DNA of 12,260 nucleotides. Source: JBBIOI01 sp037443425 (GTDB lineage: Bacteria; Desulfobacterota; BSN033; UBA1163). The stretch spans positions 1 to 12,260 of the forward strand of contig JBBIOI010000104.1 in NCBI GenBank assembly GCA_037443425.1, written 5' to 3'. Shown in pieces: positions 7,207 to 12,260 of the stretch. The translations under genes were made by a program, and so were the position numbers. Every line of letters begins with the position of its first letter. Position 1 is the stretch's first letter. Below the pieces are notes generated by a model. It was not told the origin of the DNA. It saw nothing but the letters and a program-made list of their open reading frames with translations, and did no database searches.

Positions 7207-7244
7207 AAATCAATAAAGGGTAGCAATGACGACTATTCTATTAT

Positions 7245-7254
7245 AGAAGGAGGT
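7245..7254 (+). promoter_or_regulatory. Strong Shine-Dalgarno for the TTG start at 7261
   Basis: AGAAGGAGGT is close to a full anti-16S match. The AAGGAGG core (7247-7253) lies 7 bases before TTG 7261, the ideal spacing. This fixes a TTG initiation codon for the TPR lipoprotein and agrees with a normal lipoprotein signal peptide reading from it. Confidence 0.85.
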
Positions 7255-7260
7255 TTTAAT

Positions 7261-9657
7261 TTGAAAAAGATATTTTATACAGGATGCCTTTTAATATTAA
7301 TGGTTGTGTGGATAGCTGGATGTGGAGGACCAGAACAGAAGAAGATGAAATTCTATAACAAGGGAAAGGCCCTCTATGAAAAAGGTGAACTTATTAAGGC
7401 CCGACTCGAGCTAAAAAACGCCATTCAGATTGACCCAAAATTTACTGATGCCTATTATATGTTAGGGATGGTAGAGCTTAAATCAGGAAACTTTTCTGGC
7501 GCTTATGGGGCATTTCTAAGGGCTGTTGACCTTAATCCACAACACTGGGATTCACATATTCAGATTGGAAGACTCCTTATTTCAGCACGAAAACCCGACG
7601 AGGCCTTAAAGAAGGCAGAGCTTGTCCTTAAAAGTGATCCAAAAAATGAAGATGCCCTTCTACTTAAAGGTTCTGCTTATCTTGCAAAAAAAGAGAACGA
7701 AAAGGCAATAGGCTTTTTAGAAAATACACTCAAGCAAGGGCTTAGTAAACCCGAGTTCTATCTCATACTTGCATCTGCATATATGCAGAAAAATGATATT
7801 ACAAAGGCAGAAAACGTCCTAAAAAACGGGCTCAAAAGCCATTCCAATTCCATCGTCTTAAACCTTGCCCTCACAGATTTATATATAAGAGCAAAAAGGA
7901 TTGCTGATGCTATTACAATTACTCAAAGACTTATTGAGCTTGAACCTAAAAATTTAAGACACTCTATTACCCTTGCCTCACTTTACTGGGACTCCAATCA
8001 AGAGAAGGAATCAAGAGAACTATTAAATAAGATCATCACATCTGATCCCGAAAGTGAGGATGGTTATCTTCGTGTTGCATCATTCTATATCTCACGAAAG
8101 AGATATGAAGAAGGTGAAAATCATTTAAAAGAAGGATTAAAAAAGATTCCTAAAAGTTTTAAACTGAGGTTTGCATTAAGTGATCTTTACACCAACTTTA
8201 ATAAGACAGAAAAGGCAATAGAACTCCTCAAAGAATGTTTAACGCTTGAAAAAGATCCCAAAAATCCTGATATAATCCAGACCAAAAATGCCCTTGCAAA
8301 GATATATCTGGCACGTCACGAAATAGAGGAATCCCAAAGATATGTGGATGAAGTCATTAAAGAAAGCCCAAAGAATGTGGATGCACAATTCACAGCAGGG
8401 AATATCTATTTAATAAAAGGTGATGCTGTCAAGGCAATATCAGCATTTAGAACCGTTGTTGGTGAAAGACCGAATTTTATCCCCGCATACATTCGTCTTT
8501 CAGAGGCCCATAGCCTTAATCGAGAACAAAAACTTGCTATGGATACACTTCAAAATGCACTTAAGATTGATCCAAAATCGAGAGAGGTCTTAATGACGCT
8601 TGCAAGGATGTATTTTATCCAGAGGGATTTTAAGAGGGCAGAAGAAGAGCTTAGAAAAATACTTGAGGAAAATCCTAATGACATTGAAGTCAGGGCAAAT
8701 CTCGCAGACCTGATGCTAATAATAAGGGACTTAAAAAGGGCGGAATCTGAATATCTGGAAATTAAACAGAGGGCACCAAATCTATCAATTGGCTATATGA
8801 AGATGGCCGGTCTTTATTCAATACAAAAGTTAGCTGATAAAGCCATATCGGAAATGGAAATGGCTTTAAAGATAGAACCTCGAAATCCCCTTGTTCTTTC
8901 ATCTCTTATTCAACTTTATTTAAGGGAGAAGAAATTTGTCAAAGCAATCTCACTTATTGATTCAAGGATAAAAGAAAATCCAAAAGAGGCCTTCTTTTAT
9001 GACCTTTTAGGACAGATTTATACCTCTCAAAAAGAGTATAAAAAGGCAGAAGAGGCTTATGAGAAGGCTATTGAACTACTGCCACTTTGGCCTTCCCCTC
9101 ATAATAATCTTGCAAGATTGTATCTTTTGCAGAGAAATATTGAGGAGGCAACAAAAAGGTTTGAAGAGGCTATTAAGATTAATCCAAATAATCTTGATGC
9201 TTACCTCATACTGGCAATATTATATGAGCGTAAAAAAGAGTATAAGAAAAGCATGGATGCCTATGAAAAACTTTATTCAAAGAGACCAAATCTATGGTTT
9301 GTTGCCAATAATCTTGCATTTGTATTGAGTGATCATGGTTCTGGGAAGAAGGATCTTGACAGGGCATTGGAGTTTGCCCAAAAGGCGCATAGACTTCGGC
9401 CTGAGGAGCCAGCAATCCTTGATACAATTGGCTGGATCTATTATCGCAAAGGCGACTTTACACAGGCTGAAAATTTTATTGCCAAGGCGCTTGAAAAGAT
9501 GCCCAATGTAGCTGTGGTTAATTATCATATGGGAATGGTTTTATATAAACAGGGGAAAAAGAATGAGGCAAAAGAGTATTTGAAGATGGCTGTGGATGGT
9601 GAGTCTGATTTTTATGGAAGGGATGAGGCATTAAAGATACTTAGTAGCATAAGCTAA
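7261..9657 (+). CDS. prsT: PrsT-like TPR-repeat lipoprotein of the exosortase/EPS system
   Basis: A 798-aa exported lipoprotein. The signal peptide has a basic start (MKK), a hydrophobic core and a lipobox IAGC with the lipidated Cys at residue 21. The rest is a nearly continuous array of tetratricopeptide repeats at about 34-residue intervals from about residue 32 to the C-terminus, recognisable by repeated A/G-x3-F/L-x2-A-x4-P spacing (for example KARLELKNAIQIDPK, AEEAYEKAIELLP, ATKRFEEAIKINPNN). The C-terminal ILDTIGWIYYRKGDFTQAE and VVNYHMGMVLYKQGKKNEA segments are typical of the PEP-CTERM-system protein PrsT, usually about 900 aa. The family is a scaffold thought to organise periplasmic EPS assembly or export, like TPR proteins of alginate and cellulose systems. 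The TTG start is supported by a strong Shine-Dalgarno at 7245-7254. Symbol assignment rests on domain type and neighbours; a generic TPR lipoprotein is the alternative. Confidence 0.87.
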   Translation: MKKIFYTGCLLILMVVWIAGCGGPEQKKMKFYNKGKALYEKGELIKARLELKNAIQIDPKFTDAYYMLGMVELKSGNFSGAYGAFLRAVDLNPQHWDSHIQIGRLLISARKPDEALKKAELVLKSDPKNEDALLLKGSAYLAKKENEKAIGFLENTLKQGLSKPEFYLILASAYMQKNDITKAENVLKNGLKSHSNSIVLNLALTDLYIRAKRIADAITITQRLIELEPKNLRHSITLASLYWDSNQEKESRELLNKIITSDPESEDGYLRVASFYISRKRYEEGENHLKEGLKKIPKSFKLRFALSDLYTNFNKTEKAIELLKECLTLEKDPKNPDIIQTKNALAKIYLARHEIEESQRYVDEVIKESPKNVDAQFTAGNIYLIKGDAVKAISAFRTVVGERPNFIPAYIRLSEAHSLNREQKLAMDTLQNALKIDPKSREVLMTLARMYFIQRDFKRAEEELRKILEENPNDIEVRANLADLMLIIRDLKRAESEYLEIKQRAPNLSIGYMKMAGLYSIQKLADKAISEMEMALKIEPRNPLVLSSLIQLYLREKKFVKAISLIDSRIKENPKEAFFYDLLGQIYTSQKEYKKAEEAYEKAIELLPLWPSPHNNLARLYLLQRNIEEATKRFEEAIKINPNNLDAYLILAILYERKKEYKKSMDAYEKLYSKRPNLWFVANNLAFVLSDHGSGKKDLDRALEFAQKAHRLRPEEPAILDTIGWIYYRKGDFTQAENFIAKALEKMPNVAVVNYHMGMVLYKQGKKNEAKEYLKMAVDGESDFYGRDEALKILSSIS

Positions 9658-9668
9658 CCATTCTATAA

Positions 9669-9704
9669 GAGATTGCCACGCCCCCTACGGGGGCTCGCAA
9701 TGAC
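9669..9704 (+). repeat. Palindromic repeat unit, identical to unit at 5061-5096
   Basis: A 36-base copy identical in every base to 5061-5096, including the GCCCCC-TAC-GGGGGC hairpin, located 12 bases after the lipoprotein stop and 4.6 kb from its twin. Perfect identity of a non-coding sequence suggests recent spread or ongoing gene conversion. Confidence 0.9.
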
Positions 9705-9707
9705 ACT

Positions 9708-9932
9708 GTGAGAGCTCTGAAAAATTATTTAAAAATCTTTTCATAGTTGGGAGGTGGGGTGAAAAAGCCTTCGAGCGGATACCTTTTATAGATTAGCACT
9801 ATTAATTAATTCCCTTAAAAAAATTGTTTTTTTTATCAAGCGATTGTTAGCAATTTAAACATTAAAGCCCGCATTCGAAAGGTTTTGAACCTAACCTCCC
9901 CAATCTTTCAATGACTTTTTCAGAGATCTCAC
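9708..9932 (+). repeat. Long imperfect inverted repeat upstream of the export promoter
   Basis: The outer arms are GTGAGAGCTCTGAAAAA (9708-9724) and the reverse complement of 9916-9932, matching at 16 of 17 positions. A second pair lies inside: TTGGGAGGTGGGGTGAAAAA with its following GCCTTCGA (9747-9774) pairs imperfectly with 9875-9903, which contains CCTAACCTCCCCAA. The spacers differ in length (22 versus 12 bases), so pairing would leave bulges. The AT-rich centre (about 9785-9865) holds an A7-TTG-T8 hairpin at 9817-9834 and no gene. It could be a decayed mobile element end pair, an operator region or a structured RNA; the sequence does not decide. Confidence 0.6.
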
Positions 9933-9948
9933 ATCTCACTGTTTTTTC

Positions 9949-9977
9949 TTGACAATTGCGAGCAGATTTAATATAAA
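9949..9977 (+). promoter_or_regulatory. Sigma70-type promoter for the export genes
   Basis: A perfect -35 TTGACA (9949-9954), a 17-base spacer and a -10 TATAAA (9972-9977), one base from consensus. Transcription would start near 9984, giving a leader of about 37 bases before ATG 10021. It lies in a gene-free gap and points at the export, beta-barrel and chain-length genes, so these probably form their own transcription unit. The inverted repeat ends 16 bases before the -35. Confidence 0.8.
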
Positions 9978-10005
9978 CCTGATTATATTATTTTAAAAAT
10001 TTTTT

Positions 10006-10014
10006 AGAGAGGTG
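10006..10014 (+). promoter_or_regulatory. Shine-Dalgarno favouring ATG 10021 over GTG 10012
   Basis: AGAGAGGTG ends 6 bases before ATG 10021. The alternative GTG at 10012 is part of this Shine-Dalgarno and has none of its own, so ATG 10021 is the better start for the export protein. Confidence 0.75.
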
Positions 10015-10020
10015 AAAGCT

Positions 10021-10584
10021 ATGTTTACAAAAAAGATTTACACTATTTTGGTTTTGGCTATTTTTTCTCTATCAGCAACTTTATGGGCACAGGAACAGAA
10101 CAAAGATTACATTATAGGTCCAGGAGATGTCCTTGATATCTCTGTGTGGAAGGACGAAACCCTAACCAAACAGGTTGTCGTACTGCCAGACGGAAAGATA
10201 TCATTCCCTTTAATCGGCGAAGTAATGGCAAGTGGAAAGACCGTTGCTCAACTAAAAAAGGAGATTGAGCAGAAGCTTTCGGCCTATGTACCAGAGCCAA
10301 TCCTCTCTTTTGAGGTCAGGCAGGTTAATAGCATGCTCATATATGTAATAGGGAGGGTTAATAACCCTGGTAGATTCCTTTTAAATGTCAACGTCAATGT
10401 CCTTCAAGCCCTTTCAATGGCTGGTGGCCTTACTCCATTTGCAAAAAGGGATAAGATAAAGATCTTTCGTCAGGAGGGGGATAAGACCCAGATCTTTAAA
10501 TTTCAGTATGATGATGTAGTAGAGGGTAAAAATCTGGAACAAAATATTACCCTTAAAAGAGGAGATGTTGTTGTTGTTCCCTAA
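10021..10584 (+). CDS. Wza-type polysaccharide export protein (Poly_export plus SLBB)
   Basis: Exported protein of the outer-membrane polysaccharide export family, carrying the EPS chain from the periplasm outward. From ATG 10021 it is 187 aa with a cleavable-looking signal peptide (about 1-23, ending ATLWAQ). The Poly_export domain (about 29-103) has the hallmark YIIGPGDVLDISVW (30-43) and LPDGKISFPLIGEV (55-68). One SLBB domain follows (about 107-160; VIGRVNNPGRFLL and ALSMAGGLTPFAKRDKIKI). It ends in KRGDVVVVP. It is about half the size of E. coli Wza, lacks the C-terminal membrane-spanning helix, and has no lipobox Cys. This short architecture is usual in exosortase-linked EPS loci, where an outer-membrane barrel is encoded nearby, as here. 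A near-consensus promoter at 9949-9977 drives it. GTG 10012 is a less likely start, adding three residues. Confidence 0.92.
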   Translation: MFTKKIYTILVLAIFSLSATLWAQEQNKDYIIGPGDVLDISVWKDETLTKQVVVLPDGKISFPLIGEVMASGKTVAQLKKEIEQKLSAYVPEPILSFEVRQVNSMLIYVIGRVNNPGRFLLNVNVNVLQALSMAGGLTPFAKRDKIKIFRQEGDKTQIFKFQYDDVVEGKNLEQNITLKRGDVVVVP

Positions 10585-10611
10585 CTATTTAGGACATTGG
10601 AAGGAGAGGTG

Positions 10612-10673
10612 GAGATTCCTCGGCCTATCAGCCTATCGGCCTCGGAATGACGAGAGAGAGATCTCAGAATGAC
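10612..10673 (+). repeat. GAGATTCC...GGAATGAC palindromic repeat and short companion
   Basis: A second palindrome type: GAGATTCCTCGG to CCTCGGAATGAC (10612-10651), its centre made of three near-copies of an 8-base word (CGGCCTAT, CAGCCTAT, CGGCCTCG). A minimal companion, GAGATCTCAGAATGAC, follows at 10658-10673. Both keep the GAGAT...AATGAC ends of the main family with a different inner stem. They occupy most of the 103-base gap before the beta-barrel gene and end 14 bases before its ATG. Confidence 0.75.
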
Positions 10674-10687
10674 AAAAAGGCCTTAGA

Positions 10688-11944
10688 ATGAAAAAAAGGG
10701 GTAGAAATTTCATGAAATTAAAAGATTTGAACATTATCGGGTTTTACTCTTTTATTTTCATTTTCTTTCTTCTTATCCCGTTAAGCCATGTAAATGGAGA
10801 CGAATTTAAACTTATCCCGTCTATTAGCATTAAGGAAGAGTATAATGACAATCTCTTTTTCACAGAGAGAGATAAAGAAAAAGATTTCCTTACAACTATA
10901 TCACCGGGGATCGAATTATCAAACAAGACTGAAAGACTCGATTTAAATATAATGGGCCGTCTAAACAAGCTTATTTATGGTAAAAATGATAATCTAAATA
11001 AACTCGAACAGAATTATCGTGCAAGATTTCGATATTTGTTGCATACGAAATTAAACATTTCTGCGGATGGGGGTTTTTTGAGGGATTATAGACCTGACCG
11101 TGATATAGAGATTAGTGGACTTGTAACTAAGGCAATCAGACGGGATAAATTGAATTTTGGTTTTGGAAGTGAATATACATTCTCGGAGGCAACCAAAGGA
11201 AACTTCTCATATACATTTGAGAAAGCAGATTATGAAAGGGACCCAGAATTTGTAGATACAAAGGCCCATGAGGCAACCATTGGTGCTATCCATGATTTCA
11301 GTCAATATCTTCCATCTACTATGGGACGGGCAAATATAGGCTATGCACGTTATGAATTTCTTGATACATCTATCAATTACTATTATGGAACTATTGGTAT
11401 GGCAAGGGCATTAAGTGAGAAATGGAATTTCATTATGGATTTAGGTGGAAGTTATACCCATTCAGAGTTTGACCTCTATTATTATATCCCCCCCTACCGA
11501 TATAGAGAAAAAAAGGAAAAGGATGGCGCTGGCCTTGTAGGTCAGGCAACTTTATCCTATAGGGGTGAAAAAACTAAAAGGGGAGAAAAGACTCTTGGAG
11601 ATCTGACCCTTAGTCACAGACTTATGCCTGCCACAGGGACAATCGGCGCAACTAAGAGGACTGCCCTAACCCTTGATGCCTCTCATCGTTTCACTTATGA
11701 ATTAATTGGAAGGCTATCAACAGGCTACTATATCAACAAGGCAAGAAGGGGTGAGTTTGGGATAGATAAGCTGGATGAAAGGACATTTCGTATTAATCCA
11801 AGGCTACGCTACGAATTTACAAGGGATATAGCCATGGAGACTTCTTATTCTTTTGTCTATCTATGGGATAAAGATGATGACACAAGGGCTAAGAGGCATC
11901 TTTTTATGATCAACTTGATTATTCAATATCCATTATTTGAATGA
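10688..11944 (+). CDS. Outer-membrane beta-barrel protein of the exosortase/EPS system
   Basis: A 418-aa protein with a signal peptide (hydrophobic run about 15-32, cleavage probably near HVNG-DEF, residue 37), followed by alternating amphipathic strands with many aromatic residues and glycines and no membrane helices, as in outer-membrane barrels. The mature N-terminus, PSISIKEEYNDNLFFTERDKEKD then ISPGIELS, is the recurrent opening of the uncharacterised barrel family found in PEP-CTERM/exosortase EPS loci. Barrel strands can be followed to the C-terminal HLFMINLIIQYPLF. Placed between the short export protein and the chain-length gene, it may be the outer-membrane pore or exit port of the secretion route (inference). 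Start choice: ATG 10688 has AAAAAGG at 10674-10680; ATG 10712 has AAAGGGG at 10695-10701 and would give a more compact signal peptide. The stop is followed by 11 bases before the next gene. Confidence 0.82.
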   Translation: MKKRGRNFMKLKDLNIIGFYSFIFIFFLLIPLSHVNGDEFKLIPSISIKEEYNDNLFFTERDKEKDFLTTISPGIELSNKTERLDLNIMGRLNKLIYGKNDNLNKLEQNYRARFRYLLHTKLNISADGGFLRDYRPDRDIEISGLVTKAIRRDKLNFGFGSEYTFSEATKGNFSYTFEKADYERDPEFVDTKAHEATIGAIHDFSQYLPSTMGRANIGYARYEFLDTSINYYYGTIGMARALSEKWNFIMDLGGSYTHSEFDLYYYIPPYRYREKKEKDGAGLVGQATLSYRGEKTKRGEKTLGDLTLSHRLMPATGTIGATKRTALTLDASHRFTYELIGRLSTGYYINKARRGEFGIDKLDERTFRINPRLRYEFTRDIAMETSYSFVYLWDKDDDTRAKRHLFMINLIIQYPLFE

Positions 11945-11955
11945 GGTGAAAACTT

Positions 11956-12260
11956 ATGGAAAATGAAACAAAAACATTGAAAGATTTTAAAGAGATATTA
12001 GTGAGAAGAAAGTGGAGTCTCATTTTACCCATCATAATTTTATTTGCAATCGCATTGATTGTGTCTTTAGCTATTCCACCGACTTACCGTTCCACAGCTA
12101 CAATTCTGATTGAGGAGCAAGAGATCCCAAAAGAGTATGTGATGTCAACTGTGACAAGCTATGCAGAGCAACGCCTTCAGGCCATCAATCAGAGGATTAT
12201 GAGTTCTTCGAGACTCCTTGAGATAATCAATCGCTTTAACCTATATTCAGACCTGCGTAA
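11956..12260 (+). CDS. Wzz/GumC-type polysaccharide chain-length determinant, 3' partial
   Basis: The first 101 codons of an inner-membrane polysaccharide co-polymerase that sets EPS chain length and links polymerisation to export. ATG 11956 is preceded by GAGGTGA (11943-11949, 6-base spacing) overlapping the stop of the beta-barrel gene, so the two are translationally close. The N-terminus has a short cytoplasmic stretch (TLKDFKEILVRRKW), a membrane helix at about 20-40, then the periplasmic IPPTYRSTATILIEEQEIP motif (40-58), the hallmark Wzz domain after TM1. RLQAINQRIMSSSRLLEIINRFNLY (73-97) is also typical, especially of the chain-length protein of exosortase EPS loci. The gene runs off the right edge, so any second membrane helix or fused tyrosine kinase domain cannot be judged. 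Confidence 0.9.
   Translation, partial: MENETKTLKDFKEILVRRKWSLILPIIILFAIALIVSLAIPPTYRSTATILIEEQEIPKEYVMSTVTSYAEQRLQAINQRIMSSSRLLEIINRFNLYSDLR

Noticed and set aside
7221..7244. Promoter just before the TPR lipoprotein gene (TATTAT at 7239-7244)
   Set aside because: No -35 box at 16-18 bases; the sequence at that distance is repeat remnant. The gene may be read from upstream.
9059..9528. Several short open frames on both strands in the 3' part of the TPR gene, and similar ones within 3619-3954, 5763-5969, 10112-10300 and 10744-10968
   Set aside because: All are alternative-frame shadows of genes with clear domain evidence.
9669..9704. Intrinsic terminator after the TPR lipoprotein gene
   Set aside because: The GCCCCC/GGGGGC stem is strong, but the following bases (TCGCAATGACAC) contain no T run, and the identical sequence occurs at 5061 in another context. 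Partial termination is possible but not shown.

Overview
The window is part of a Gram-negative exopolysaccharide (EPS) biosynthesis and export locus of the exosortase (Xrt, PEP-CTERM-type sorting) class, with all genes on the + strand. The evidence is an exosortase with its Cys/Arg/His triad and a fused EpsI domain, a WecA/MraY-family sugar-1-phosphate transferase, a PrsT-like TPR lipoprotein, a Wza-type export protein, an exosortase-system outer-membrane beta-barrel, and the first part of a Wzz-type chain-length determinant. Inner-membrane, periplasmic and outer-membrane export parts together imply a diderm. The moderate-to-low GC, the XrtD-like exosortase signature and the dispersed GAGATTGC...CTCGCAATGAC palindromes suggest an environmental Desulfobacterota-, Nitrospirota- or Schekmanbacteria-like lineage. 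That assignment is a guess.

Layout. (1) Positions 2-3429 are a tightly packed, very AT-rich block with overlapping genes: a GT4-type glycosyltransferase (5' truncated by the window), a secreted alpha/alpha-toroid-like protein of unknown activity, and a WbuB/WcaI-like GT4 glycosyltransferase. (2) Positions 3488-5050 hold the exosortase-EpsI fusion; GC rises part way through this gene. (3) Positions 5278-6915 hold the polyprenyl-phosphate sugar-1-phosphate transferase, flanked on both sides by near-copies of a three-unit palindromic repeat block. (4) Positions 7261-9657 hold the TPR lipoprotein, with a strong Shine-Dalgarno and a TTG start. (5) A 363-base gap (9658-10020) contains one palindromic repeat, a long imperfect inverted repeat and a textbook sigma70 promoter. 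(6) From 10021 that promoter drives the export protein, the beta-barrel protein and the chain-length protein, which runs off the right edge.

How the genes work together (inference from families): the WecA-like enzyme starts the repeat unit on undecaprenyl phosphate, the two GT4 enzymes extend it on the cytoplasmic face, and the chain-length protein, export protein, TPR lipoprotein and beta-barrel polymerise and move the chain across periplasm and outer membrane. The secreted toroid protein may modify the polymer. The exosortase would process C-terminally tagged surface proteins that associate with the EPS. No tagged substrate gene is in the window.

The unusual features are the compositional break inside the exosortase gene, the repeats filling almost every gap of the right part but none of the left, the direct duplication of a repeat block around the sugar transferase gene, and the inverted repeat just upstream of the export promoter.
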